A stretch of 64,000 bases of DNA, taken from the NCBI GenBank assembly GCA_965228905.1, contig CBDDII010000003.1, positions 1,364,001-1,428,000 on the forward strand. Direction: 5' to 3'. The first letter of the stretch is position 1; every line of letters starts with the position of its first letter. This stretch comes from CALKXV01 sp965228905 (GTDB lineage: Bacteria > Pseudomonadota > Alphaproteobacteria > Rhodobacterales > Rhodobacteraceae). Positions 42,958 to 51,210 of this stretch are shown piece after piece. The notes below the pieces were generated by a model, which had not been told where the DNA came from, searched no databases, and was given only the letters and a program-made list of their open reading frames with translations. The translations under genes and the position numbers were made by a program.

Positions 42958-44025
42958 TTACGGATCGTCCCGGTCCGCCAGGCCCCGGTAGAGCCGACTG
43001 CCCCGGTATTGCACGATCCCGAAGCGGGCCATCACCCCGATGGCGGCGGCAACGGGAACGGCGACCAGAAGGCCGACAAAGCCGAAAAGCGCACCAAAGG
43101 CCGAAAGCGCAAAGATCAGCCAGACGGGGTGAAGCCCGACCGACTGGCCGACAAGGCGGGGGGTCAGGATATTGCCTTCGACGAACTGGCCGAACTGGAA
43201 GATCCCGGCAACCAGCAGTATCCAGAGCCAGTCGCCCCAGAACTGGAACACCGCCAGCCCAAGGGCCAGCGCTCCGCCGACCAGAGCGCCGACGTAGGGG
43301 ATGAAGGTCAGCGCCCCCGCCACCACGCCGACGACAAGGCCGAAATTCAGCCCCACGATCATCAGCGCGACGGCATAGAAGGCGCCAAGGATCAGGCAGA
43401 CCGTGCCTTGGCCACGCACGAACCCGGCCATGGTACGGTCGATGTCGCGGGCGATCTGGCGGATCACCGGGGCATGGTCGCGCGGCAAAAGCCCGTCGAT
43501 CTTGGCGACCATGTTGTCCCAGTCGTACAACAGGTAGAAGGCCACGACCGGCACGATCACGAAGAGAACGATAAAGTTCACGATGCCGGAAAAGGACGCG
43601 ATCACCGTGTCCAGCAGCTCGTCCCCCTTGGAGCTGATCGTATCGCCGATGGCCGACAGGGACTGGCGGATCGTCGAGTTGGAATCGCCCAGATCGGGAA
43701 AACGCTCGGTCAGGAATGCCTGAAGATTTGCAGCCATTTCAGGGGCTTGCGCGACCAACCCGGCGGCCTGCCGCGCTAGCATCGGCAGGATCAGCAGGGC
43801 CGCGACGACAAAGACCAGAAGGGCGAAAAAGGTGATGATCCCGGTCGCCAACCCGCGCGACGTGCCCATCCGCTCCAGCCGGTCGGCCACGGGATCAAGG
43901 CAATAGGCAATCGCGGCACCCAGCACGAAGGGCAGGATCACATCGCCAAGGAACCACATCACCGCCAGAAAGACGAGCGTTGCGATGCCCCAGTACCTGA
44001 CCTGTTGTTCGACGGGTAGTGCCAT
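42958..44025 (-). CDS. AI-2E family (PerM-like) transporter
   Basis: The 355-residue integral membrane protein has about eight helices and the family landmarks PFVLGAAIAYCLDPVADRLER near the N-terminus, FVRGQGTVCLILGAFYA, and the C-terminal block NILTPRLVGQSVGLHPVWLIFALSAFG. Members export varied solutes; the AI-2 link is nominal. ATG at 44025 with AAGGA 7 nt upstream is preferred over longer frames. It is upstream of hdaA, divergent from proS. Confidence 0.9.
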   Translation of the reverse strand: MALPVEQQVRYWGIATLVFLAVMWFLGDVILPFVLGAAIAYCLDPVADRLERMGTSRGLATGIITFFALLVFVVAALLILPMLARQAAGLVAQAPEMAANLQAFLTERFPDLGDSNSTIRQSLSAIGDTISSKGDELLDTVIASFSGIVNFIVLFVIVPVVAFYLLYDWDNMVAKIDGLLPRDHAPVIRQIARDIDRTMAGFVRGQGTVCLILGAFYAVALMIVGLNFGLVVGVVAGALTFIPYVGALVGGALALGLAVFQFWGDWLWILLVAGIFQFGQFVEGNILTPRLVGQSVGLHPVWLIFALSAFGALFGFVGLLVAVPVAAAIGVMARFGIVQYRGSRLYRGLADRDDP

Positions 44026-44186
44026 GCGCCGTCCTTTTCGTTTTCGCGTTCTTGACATGACAATGGCATCTGGAAACCGCAAGGGCCAGCGGATTGGCAA
44101 GCCCATGTCGGCCCCCCGTGTCTTGCCCCGACGGCGCGGATGGCCTACCACCGCCGAAACGCAGACCGCCGAAGGATCGAGAGCCC

Positions 44187-45521
44187 ATGCGCCTCACCCG
44201 TTATTTCCTGCCCGTCCTGAAGGAAACCCCCGCCGAGGCGCAGATCGTCTCGCACCGCTACATGCTGCGCGCCGGCATGATCAAACAGGCCAGCGCGGGC
44301 ATCTATTCCTGGTTGCCGCTTGGCTACAAGGTGCTGAAAAAGATCGAGAATATCGTGCACGAGGAACAGCAGCGCGCGGGTCACATCCCGATGCTGATGC
44401 CGACCCTGCAATCGGCCGACCTCTGGCGGGAAAGCGGACGTTACGACGATTACGGGCAAGAGATGCTGAGGATCACCGACCGGCACGACCGCGACATGCT
44501 GTACGGTCCGACGAACGAAGAGCTGATCACCGACATCTTCCGGTCCTACGTGAAAAGCTACAAGGACTTGCCGCTCACGCTTTACCACATCCAGTGGAAG
44601 TTCCGCGACGAGATCCGCCCCCGTTTCGGCGTCATGCGGGGCCGGGAATTCCTGATGAAGGACGGCTATAACTTCGACCTGACCAAGGAAGACGCGCTGC
44701 ACGCCTACAACCGCCACCTTGTCAGCTATCTGCGCAGCTATGAACGGATGGGCCTTCAGGCAATCCCCATGCGCGCCGACAGCGGGCCGATCGGCGGGGA
44801 TGACACCCATGAGTTCCTTGTGCTGGCCGACACGGGCGAAAGCGAGGTGTTCTATGACAGCGAGATCACCGACCTGAAATTCGGCGACCGCGACATCGAC
44901 TATGACAGTGTCGAACAATGCAGCGCGGTGCTTGAAGAATTCACCTCGCGCTATGCCCGCACCGATGAAACCCACGACGAAGCCCTGTTCAACGAAATCC
45001 CCGAGCCGCGCCGCCGCACCGCGCGCGGGATCGAAGTAGGCCAGATTTTCTATTTCGGAACAAAGTATTCCGCGGCGATGGGCGCAACGGTTCAGGACGC
45101 CGATGGCAACCAGGTGCCGGTCCACATGGGCAGCCACGGGATCGGCGTGTCGCGGCTTTTGGGCGCGATCATCGAAGCCAGCCACGACGACAAGGGGATC
45201 ATCTGGCCCGAGGGGGTGACACCCTTCCACGCCGGGATCGTGAACCTGCGCCAGGGCGATGCGGGCACCGACGGGGCCTGCGAAACGCTGGAAAAGGCGC
45301 TGATCGCACGCGGGCTTGATCCGCTTTACGACGACCGCGATGAACGCGCGGGCGGCAAGTTTGCCACGATGGACCTGATCGGTCTGCCCTGGCGCATCAC
45401 GGTCGGCCCGCGCGGGCTGGAAAAGGGCGTGGTCGAACTGACCTCGCGCAGGACCGGCGAAAGCGAAGAAATGAGCATCGAGGTCGCCGTCGACCGTCTG
45501 GCGCAGATCTACGGCGTCTGA
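44187..45521 (+). CDS. proS: Prolyl-tRNA synthetase, short alpha type
   Basis: This charges tRNA-Pro. The 444 residues include the class II core motifs (LPLGYKVLKKIENIVHEE, YGPTNEELITDIFR, YHIQWKFRDEIRPRFGVMRGREFLMKDGY, HGIGVSRLLGAIIE) and the anticodon-binding domain (AGGKFATMDLIGLPWRI). The insertion (editing) domain found in E. coli ProS is absent, as usual in alphaproteobacteria. ATG at 44187 (MRLTRYFLP) is the family start. Confidence 0.95.
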   Translation: MRLTRYFLPVLKETPAEAQIVSHRYMLRAGMIKQASAGIYSWLPLGYKVLKKIENIVHEEQQRAGHIPMLMPTLQSADLWRESGRYDDYGQEMLRITDRHDRDMLYGPTNEELITDIFRSYVKSYKDLPLTLYHIQWKFRDEIRPRFGVMRGREFLMKDGYNFDLTKEDALHAYNRHLVSYLRSYERMGLQAIPMRADSGPIGGDDTHEFLVLADTGESEVFYDSEITDLKFGDRDIDYDSVEQCSAVLEEFTSRYARTDETHDEALFNEIPEPRRRTARGIEVGQIFYFGTKYSAAMGATVQDADGNQVPVHMGSHGIGVSRLLGAIIEASHDDKGIIWPEGVTPFHAGIVNLRQGDAGTDGACETLEKALIARGLDPLYDDRDERAGGKFATMDLIGLPWRITVGPRGLEKGVVELTSRRTGESEEMSIEVAVDRLAQIYGV

Positions 45522-45588
45522 TCCGGTGGTTTCCCGCTCTCGCGGCTACGTGAGTGGAAACGGCGCGGGCGCGGCTTATGTTCTAGGC

Positions 45589-46779
45589 ATGAAACATTTC
45601 CGCGCCCCGACCGCCTTCGCCCTTGCCTTTACCGCCACCAGTCTTGCCGCCGAGGTGGCGCAGGGGCCAAGGAACGTTCCCGAGTTCACGCCAGCCTTCG
45701 AAAACCAGACCCGCGCGCCGGAAATCGCCGAGATGCCCGCGCTTTCGGTCGAAACCATTGCCGGGGGCCTCTCGGGCGCCTGGGGCGTCGAGGTTCTGCC
45801 CGACGGCCGCTATATCGTCACCGAGATCCCCGGAACCATCAAGCTGATCGCCCGCGATGGCACGACGGAAGAGGTCGCCGGTGCGCCCGAGGTTCTGGCG
45901 CGGGGGCAGGGCGGCTTGCTGGATGTGGCGCTGGCAGAGGATTTCGAAACCTCGCGCCGCCTTTACCTCAGCTATGCAAAACCCGTGGGGTTCGACAGTT
46001 CCGCCACCGCCGTCGCCACCGCCGTGCTGGAAGAAGGCCCTGCGCGTCTGACCGGGCTTGAGGAGGTTTTCCTGCAAACCCCTGCCTCGCGCGATCCGAA
46101 ACACTATGGCTCGCGCATCGTGCTGGACGGGCCATTTGCCTATGTCACCGTTGGCGAACGTTCGAACCTTCGCGACCGCGAGCGCGCCCAGGATCTGGAC
46201 GCCACCTATGGCAAGGTGATCCGCCTGCGCCTTGACGGCGGGGTACCGACCGACAATCCCTTCTTCGGACAGGACGGCGCGATTGCCACGGTCTACAGCC
46301 TTGGTCACCGAAACCCGCAAGGAGCCGACCTGCACCCGGAAACCGGCGAGCTTTGGACGCTGGAGCATGGGCCTGCGGGCGGGGATGAATTGAATCGCAT
46401 CGAAGCGGGCGCGAACTATGGCTGGCCTGTCGTCAGCTACGGCGAAAACTACAACGGCTCGCCCATTGGCACAGGGCAAAGCAGCGCCGAGGGCATGGTC
46501 GAGCCGGTCTATTACTGGGATCCGGTCATCGCGCCGGGCGGCTTTGCCTTTTACGACGGTGCGCTGTTCGACGGCTGGCAGGGCGACGTGATCGCAAGCT
46601 CGCTGAACCCCGGCGGCATCGTGCGGCTGACACTGGACCGCAACCGGGTGACGGGCGAGGCGCGGTTCCTGTCCGAACTCGGTCGCGTGCGCGACATCGA
46701 GATTGACCAAGACGGCGCAATCCTGGCCCTTGCGGGCGGCGGCAACAGCAGCCTTTACCGGATCACCCTTGCGGAATAG
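45589..46779 (+). CDS. Periplasmic PQQ-type sugar dehydrogenase
   Basis: The 396-residue exported beta-propeller belongs to the glucose/sorbosone dehydrogenase (YliI-like) family, which oxidises aldoses using PQQ. It has a signal peptide (1-20, ending SLAAEV). Landmarks are LSGAWGVEVLPDGRYIVTE, ARGQGGLLDVAL, SLGHRNPQGADLHPETGELWTLEHGPAGGDE (with His for PQQ chemistry and the Ca/PQQ contacts), and NYGWPVVSYGENYNG. ATG at 45589 gives a normal signal peptide; the ribosome site is weak. Copy C of the dispersed motif starts 3 nt after its stop. Confidence 0.88.
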   Translation: MKHFRAPTAFALAFTATSLAAEVAQGPRNVPEFTPAFENQTRAPEIAEMPALSVETIAGGLSGAWGVEVLPDGRYIVTEIPGTIKLIARDGTTEEVAGAPEVLARGQGGLLDVALAEDFETSRRLYLSYAKPVGFDSSATAVATAVLEEGPARLTGLEEVFLQTPASRDPKHYGSRIVLDGPFAYVTVGERSNLRDRERAQDLDATYGKVIRLRLDGGVPTDNPFFGQDGAIATVYSLGHRNPQGADLHPETGELWTLEHGPAGGDELNRIEAGANYGWPVVSYGENYNGSPIGTGQSSAEGMVEPVYYWDPVIAPGGFAFYDGALFDGWQGDVIASSLNPGGIVRLTLDRNRVTGEARFLSELGRVRDIEIDQDGAILALAGGGNSSLYRITLAE

Positions 46780-46782
46780 CCC

Positions 46783-46810
46783 CTTCATCGCTTTAAAAAT
46801 ACGCAAAATC
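46783..46810 (+). repeat. Dispersed 28-bp motif, copy C
   Basis: It begins CTTCATCG and ends AAAATACGCAAAATC, 3 nt after the stop of the sugar dehydrogenase. It matches copy B at 26 of 28 positions. A 7-bp hairpin TCGCACC/GGTGCGA (46809-46831) overlaps its end. Confidence 0.7.
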
Positions 46811-46897
46811 GCACCCTCGACACAGGTGCGACGCCGGGGTCGGGATTGAAGCCCGTTCGGCACTGTGGCACCTCTTGCGAAAACGGATGACACCGCC

Positions 46898-47692
46898 ATG
46901 CCCCTCAACGACGACGATTTCGAGATCATGGCCCATGTGCCGGGGTCCGCAGACTTTCCCGACCAATGGCTGGAAGAGGCCCAGGCTTATCGCGCGCGCG
47001 AAGCCGCCGTGGGCCGGGCGCGACTGAACGTCCCTTACGGCGCGGGCGAGCGGCAGAAGCTCGACCTGTTCCACCCGGCGGGCAAAGCCGAGGGGCTCGT
47101 CGTCTTTATCCACGGCGGCTACTGGATGCGCTTTGATCGCGGGTTCTGGTCCCATTACGCCGCCGGTCTGAGTGAACGGGGCTGGGCGGTTGCCATGCCG
47201 TCCTACACCCTTGCCCCCGAGGCCCGGATTGCCGACATGACCCGCGAGGTGGCGCGCGCGATCGAGGCTGCGGGCGAACTGGTCCAAGGCCCGATCCGCA
47301 TCACCGGGCATTCCGCAGGCGGGCATCTGACCGCCCGCATGGGTTGTCGCGACATCGCCCTTGCCGATGTGACGCGAGGGCGGATCAGGCGGCTTTTGCC
47401 GATCTCGCCTCTGACCGATCTGCGCCCCTTAATCGGCACGGGGCGGAACGACACGTTGCACCTTGACGACGGCGAAGCCGCCAGCGAAAGCCCGGTTCTG
47501 CACGATGCACCCGATGTGCCGGTCTCGGTCTGGGTCGGCTCCGAGGAACGGCCCGTCTTTCTGGATCAGGCCGAGGCACTCGCCCGTCACTGGAGCGCGG
47601 AACACCGGGTCGATCCCGGTCGGCACCATTTCGATATTCTCGACGGTTTGCTGGACGCAGACAGCCCCCTGATCGCCTCGCTCCTCAGGTGA
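46898..47692 (+). CDS. Alpha/beta hydrolase, kynurenine formamidase-like
   Basis: The 264-residue serine hydrolase has the oxyanion motif HGGYW (72-76), the nucleophile elbow GHSAGG with Ser at 139, and the C-terminal His in RHHFDIL. HGGYW with this length points to the esterase/kynurenine formamidase branch; no kynurenine genes are near. ATG at 46898 is taken; GTG at 46865 is possible. Its 3' end overlaps the P1 peptidase gene by 8 bp. Confidence 0.82.
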   Translation: MPLNDDDFEIMAHVPGSADFPDQWLEEAQAYRAREAAVGRARLNVPYGAGERQKLDLFHPAGKAEGLVVFIHGGYWMRFDRGFWSHYAAGLSERGWAVAMPSYTLAPEARIADMTREVARAIEAAGELVQGPIRITGHSAGGHLTARMGCRDIALADVTRGRIRRLLPISPLTDLRPLIGTGRNDTLHLDDGEAASESPVLHDAPDVPVSVWVGSEERPVFLDQAEALARHWSAEHRVDPGRHHFDILDGLLDADSPLIASLLR

Positions 47693-48656
47693 ACCGCTCG
47701 GCCCAGGTGGGAAAGACGTCGCCCGGCTCCGGCTTTGCCTCATAGACCCCGCGCGCGATGGCGCGGGACAGGCACAGGGCCGCCGCATGGCCCAACAGGA
47801 ACAGGTCGTTGCCCCCGGGCGGTCGCTTGCCCGTCGCTGCCGAAAAGACCAGATCGCCATCGTAAGGCGTGTGCGAAGGCACAATCGCGCGGGCCATGCC
47901 GTCATGGGCGGCGGTGGCCATCCGCGTGGCCTGCGGCTTGTCCAGCACAAGGTCGGTTGCCACGACGGCGATGGTGGTGGCCCGGTCGTTCTTGGTGCGC
48001 ACCGGCCCCGCCGCGCGCGCCGCGACGCCAAGCCCGCCGAATTCGACGTCCTGTTCGAAGGGGGCCGCCCAGAACTCTGGCCCGTCCCCGACCGTAACCT
48101 GCCCAAGCGCATTCACGACGACAATGGCGCCGACCACGGCGCCGGAGGGCAGTACGCATGAGGCAGAGCCGACCCCGCCCTTCAGATCCGCCACCCGGGC
48201 CCCGGTGCCGGCCCCTTCGGAGCCGAGCGCGACATCGCGGGTGCGGGCGTCATAGGCGGCAAGACCAAGGGAGGGGTAGGGGGACTTGTCCCACCCCTTG
48301 TCACCGCCGCTGGCCAGATCGAAGATGATCGCGCCGGGCACGATCGGGACGTGATAGCCTTGGGCGTCAAAGCCCCGGCCATCGGCGCGCAGCCCCTCGA
48401 CCACGCCATCTGCTGCGGCCAACCCGAAGGCCGAGCCGCCCGCAAGCACCAGCGCATCCACTTCCTGTACCGTCTTGTCGGGGGCCAGAAGATCGGTTTC
48501 CCGCGTGCCGGGTGCGCCGCCCATCACATGCACGCCCGCCACCATGGGGCCGTCGCCGACAACCACGGTCACGCCGGTCTTGATGGCGACGTCCCTGGCT
48601 TGCCCGACACTCAGCCCCGCGACATCGGTGATGAGGTTGGTTCTTCCCGGTTTCAT
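47685..48656 (-). CDS. P1 family (DmpA-type) peptidase
   Basis: This is an N-terminal-nucleophile-type aminopeptidase or amidase of the DmpA/S58 family, self-cleaved in studied members. The 323 residues include NLITDVAGLSVGQA at the start, GGSAFGLAAADGVVEGL (73-89), and the Gly/Ser-rich region GGVGSASCVLPSG (160-172), where the chain is expected to cut and expose the nucleophile. AVVGAIVVVNALG follows. No partner genes are evident. Confidence 0.87.
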   Translation of the reverse strand: MKPGRTNLITDVAGLSVGQARDVAIKTGVTVVVGDGPMVAGVHVMGGAPGTRETDLLAPDKTVQEVDALVLAGGSAFGLAAADGVVEGLRADGRGFDAQGYHVPIVPGAIIFDLASGGDKGWDKSPYPSLGLAAYDARTRDVALGSEGAGTGARVADLKGGVGSASCVLPSGAVVGAIVVVNALGQVTVGDGPEFWAAPFEQDVEFGGLGVAARAAGPVRTKNDRATTIAVVATDLVLDKPQATRMATAAHDGMARAIVPSHTPYDGDLVFSAATGKRPPGGNDLFLLGHAAALCLSRAIARGVYEAKPEPGDVFPTWAERFT

Positions 48657-48762
48657 GGCGTCCCTTCCGTCTTTCGCCTCAAGCTGTCATGACCACAGGC
48701 GCAAGGGAAGCCCTTGCGCTGCCCCGCCTGCGCCGCTTATCTCAATGTGGAAAGGGGACCAT

Positions 48763-49386
48763 ATGGCCTATATCCGCTGGACGTTTCGCATCTTGTTCCT
48801 GCTGCTTCTGGGCGGGTGCCTGCATTACACACTGCCGCAGCGCGATATCGTGCGCATCGTCGATACCTTCGAGGAACGTCAGGATTTCGGTGGCTGGACC
48901 GATATGTTCTGGCAGAACACCGGCAATGCCACGGCGGACGCCCCTGTCACTCGGGATGTGCTGTTCATCCAATCGCGCAGCGCAAACGACAAGCCGATGG
49001 TCTATCGCAACCAGGACACGGGCTGGGGATGGCCGCCCTATTTCAAGTTCGACACCGCGAACCTTCAGACCGAGGCGGCGGATGCGGCTTCGCGCGCCGA
49101 TGCGCCGAAGTGGTTCGCCATCCGCCACTATGGCTGGCGGATCACCTGGCTGGGCGACGGCATCTTTCCGAACGCGCTTTCGATGAAACCCGTCGATGGC
49201 CCCGACGTGCGGCTGATCCCCTGGTTCAACATCGTGTTCCTGACGATCCTTGCCTTGATTCTGATCACCATCTGGCGGCTTTGGCGGAACTTCTGGAAAC
49301 GCCGCGTTGATCCCGTGCTGGATGACATCGACGAGGCCGGGGACAACGCAAGTCGCGGGTTCTGGCGCATATTTGGGCGGCGCTGA
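48763..49386 (+). CDS. DUF1523 membrane protein
   Basis: The 207-residue protein has two membrane helices (about 7-24 and 157-178) flanking a periplasmic domain with DIVRIVDTFEE, a Trp-rich GWGWPPYFKFDTANLQTEA and RHYGWRITWLGDGIFPNALSM, which match DUF1523. Function unknown. AAAGGGGAC precedes ATG. It is divergent from the P1 peptidase gene and precedes the ArsR operon. Confidence 0.85.
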   Translation: MAYIRWTFRILFLLLLGGCLHYTLPQRDIVRIVDTFEERQDFGGWTDMFWQNTGNATADAPVTRDVLFIQSRSANDKPMVYRNQDTGWGWPPYFKFDTANLQTEAADAASRADAPKWFAIRHYGWRITWLGDGIFPNALSMKPVDGPDVRLIPWFNIVFLTILALILITIWRLWRNFWKRRVDPVLDDIDEAGDNASRGFWRIFGRR

Positions 49387-49398
49387 CGGGCGGATTAA

Positions 49399-49418
49399 AC
49401 TTAGGTGAATGGCTAAGT
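49399..49418. promoter_or_regulatory. ArsR operator copy 1
   Basis: ACTTAG-N8-CTAAGT, a perfect 6-bp inverted repeat upstream of the probable -35 box. It has the same half-sites, spacing and end of spacer (ATGG) as copy 2. Confidence 0.65.
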
Positions 49419-49421
49419 CTT

Positions 49422-49450
49422 CTTGACGCCGCTTCGCGAACCTGAATACT
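49422..49450 (+). promoter_or_regulatory. Probable promoter of the arsR-type operon
   Basis: TTGACG (49422-49427) and AATACT (49445-49450) are 17 bp apart. The predicted start of transcription falls at or next to the ATG at 49458, so the message is probably leaderless. This fits the absence of a ribosome site. Confidence 0.45.
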
Positions 49451-49469
49451 TAGCTCTATGGCTAAGTAT
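49446..49469. promoter_or_regulatory. ArsR operator copy 2, over start codon
   Basis: ATACTTAG-N8-CTAAGTAT, a perfect 8-bp inverted repeat covering the -10 box and the arsR-type start codon (49458). Binding here would block transcription directly. Confidence 0.7.
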
Positions 49470-49805
49470 GATATGCAACTCGACCGACTGTTCACCGCGC
49501 TTGGCGATCCCACGCGCCGCGCGATCCTTGCGCGGCTGGCCCGGGGCGAGGCGACGGTCGGCGAATTGGCCGACCCACACGACATGGCGCTGCCGTCCTT
49601 CATGGGCCATCTGAAAAAGCTGGAACAAGCCGGGCTGATCGTCTCGGCCAAGTCGGGGCGGGTGCGGACCTGCACCCTTGCGCCGGGCTGCTTTGAGCCG
49701 GCGCAACACTGGCTCGGCGAACAACAGGAGATCTGGGAAAACCGGCTGGACCGTTTCGACGATTACATCATTACCCTTTTGAAAGAGAGAACGAATGAAA
49801 CTTGA
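49458..49805 (+). CDS. ArsR-family regulator
   Basis: The 115-residue winged-helix repressor shows LFTALGDPTRRAILARLARGEATVGELA (11-38) and the recognition helix MALPSFMGHLKKLEQAGLI (43-61). It lacks the metal-binding Cys pair of classic ArsR proteins and belongs to the branch paired with AHSA1/SRPBCC genes, whose ligand is unknown. It overlaps the next gene by 11 bp. It very probably represses its own operon through the two operators, and the message looks leaderless. Confidence 0.9.
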   Translation: MAKYDMQLDRLFTALGDPTRRAILARLARGEATVGELADPHDMALPSFMGHLKKLEQAGLIVSAKSGRVRTCTLAPGCFEPAQHWLGEQQEIWENRLDRFDDYIITLLKERTNET

Positions 49806-50259
49806 CCCCACGAAGGACCTGACCTTCACCCGCCAATTGCCCGTCCCCTCCGGACTTGTCTGGGAATGCTGGACGACGCCCGAACACATCAAGCATTTCT
49901 TCGTTCCGCGCCCGCACAAGGTCACCGAATGCGAGATCGACCTGAAGGTGGGCGGCAAGTTCAACACGACCTTCGAGGTCGAAGGCAACGAAATGAAAAA
50001 CGAAGGCGTCTTTCTGGAAGTCGTCGAGGGCAAGAAACTGGTCTTCACCGACGCCTATTCCGAAGGCTGGGCGCCCGCTGCCGATCCCTTCATGACCGCA
50101 ATCGTCGAGATCGAGGACGATGGAAATGGTGGCACCACCTACACCGCCACGGCCCGCCACCGTTCACCCGAAAGCCGCGACCGGCATGAGGAGATGGGGT
50201 TCTTCGACGGCTGGGGCACCGTGGTGGATCAGCTGGTGGAATACGCCAAGGGCCTGTGA
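49795..50259 (+). CDS. SRPBCC (AHSA1-like) protein
   Basis: This 154-residue START-fold protein matches the activator of Hsp90 ATPase homologue (AHSA1) group: LPVPSGLVWECWTTPEHIKHFFVPRPHKV near the start, VGGKFNTTFEVEG, and a C-terminal helix GFFDGWGTVVDQLVEYAK. Such proteins bind small hydrophobic ligands and are usually paired with an ArsR regulator, as here. It is translationally coupled to that gene. The ligand cannot be inferred. Confidence 0.87.
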   Translation: MKLDPTKDLTFTRQLPVPSGLVWECWTTPEHIKHFFVPRPHKVTECEIDLKVGGKFNTTFEVEGNEMKNEGVFLEVVEGKKLVFTDAYSEGWAPAADPFMTAIVEIEDDGNGGTTYTATARHRSPESRDRHEEMGFFDGWGTVVDQLVEYAKGL

Positions 50260-50260
50260 G

Positions 50261-50303
50261 CTTTGCACAATTGCAAAGGGCCCCGCATTGCGCGAGGCCC
50301 CTT
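50261..50303. terminator. Two hairpins between convergent genes
   Basis: CTTTGCA/TGCAAAG with loop CAAT (50261-50278) lies just after the AHSA1 stop. AAGGGCC (50276-50282) can pair with GGCCCCTT (50296-50303) with one bulge, and on the minus strand runs into CCCTTTGC. They may together stop both converging transcripts. Confidence 0.5.
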
Positions 50304-50328
50304 GGCGAGCAGATGTGTCACGTATTGC

Positions 50329-51051
50329 TCAGGCCTTCTTGCGACGCCCGGCAAGGGTCAGACCACCGAGGCCGCCCAGAAGCAGCAGTGCCGAGGCGGG
50401 CAGGGGGACTTCGGAAACCGCGATGTCGTCCAGCGAAAAGCCGTCGTTGATCCGAAGGCCGCCGTTCTTGTCGAGGTTCCGGAAGAAGATGTCGGTCGCG
50501 GCGACCTTTTCATCCAGTTTGATGACAACAAGCTTCTTGTTGCCGTTCGCGGCCTTCTCGAACGCATAGCTGGTGCCGCCAGCGATGATTTCCATGATGG
50601 CACCCTGGTCCGCGGCATCGCTGATGGTCAGGACGATCTTGTTGAACAGCCCGCCGCCGATGCTTGCCGTCCACTTGATGCCCTTGGTGTCGTTGCTGTC
50701 GAAGAACATCTTGTCGGCGGCATCGCCGGTCAGATACTGGGTCGTGCTGCGACGGCCATAGACGTTGCCGTCGCGCACGGCCAATTGCGAACCGTTGTTG
50801 GTGAAATCGGCATTGGTCACCGTGCCGCCCGAACCGGTGCCGCCAAGCGTGGCGAAGCTGCCGACAGCGGTGGAGAATCCATTCGCAACATTGCCTTCGC
50901 CAAAGCCTTCAAAGTTTTCCGACGCCACCACGAAAGCACTTGTCTGCGCCTCGTACCCGGCCTTGGAAAAGCCCGAAACATTGATCGTGGCCGCCGTGGC
51001 CGGAACAGCCGCGAGCCCAAGAAAACAAGCTGCAAGTAGGGGAAATTTCAT
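50329..51051 (-). CDS. VPLPA-CTERM sorting domain protein
   Basis: The 240-residue exported protein has a signal peptide (MKFPLLAACFLGLAAVPATAA), a beta-rich domain (SENFEGFGEGNVANGF, SIGGGLFNKIVLTISDAAD, DDIAVSE) and the C-terminal sorting tail VPLPASALLLLGGLGGL followed by RRKKA. It is the second clear member in the window after 16240 and probably goes to the same surface-export route. The 160-bp AT-rich upstream region should hold its promoter. Confidence 0.87.
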   Translation of the reverse strand: MKFPLLAACFLGLAAVPATAATINVSGFSKAGYEAQTSAFVVASENFEGFGEGNVANGFSTAVGSFATLGGTGSGGTVTNADFTNNGSQLAVRDGNVYGRRSTTQYLTGDAADKMFFDSNDTKGIKWTASIGGGLFNKIVLTISDAADQGAIMEIIAGGTSYAFEKAANGNKKLVVIKLDEKVAATDIFFRNLDKNGGLRINDGFSLDDIAVSEVPLPASALLLLGGLGGLTLAGRRKKA

Positions 51052-51210
51052 TTCAACTCACACATTTACATTCATTACACGCCCACAAAATACAGATTTT
51101 CGCCACAATTCATACAACAGAGATGGAAACAAAAGGTTTCGATTGTCTTAACGGGCGATCGTGCCACTGAGGCTTTCCGGGTCACGACCGCCCCTTGGTG
51201 TCTCGGCCCC

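Noticed and set aside
42958..44025. Quorum-sensing role from the AI-2E family name
   Set aside because: The family name reflects one disputed member; nothing here shows AI-2 transport.
46865..46897. GTG start for the alpha/beta hydrolase
   Set aside because: The extra 11 residues are not typical of the family and the GTG has no ribosome site; ATG at 46898 is preferred.
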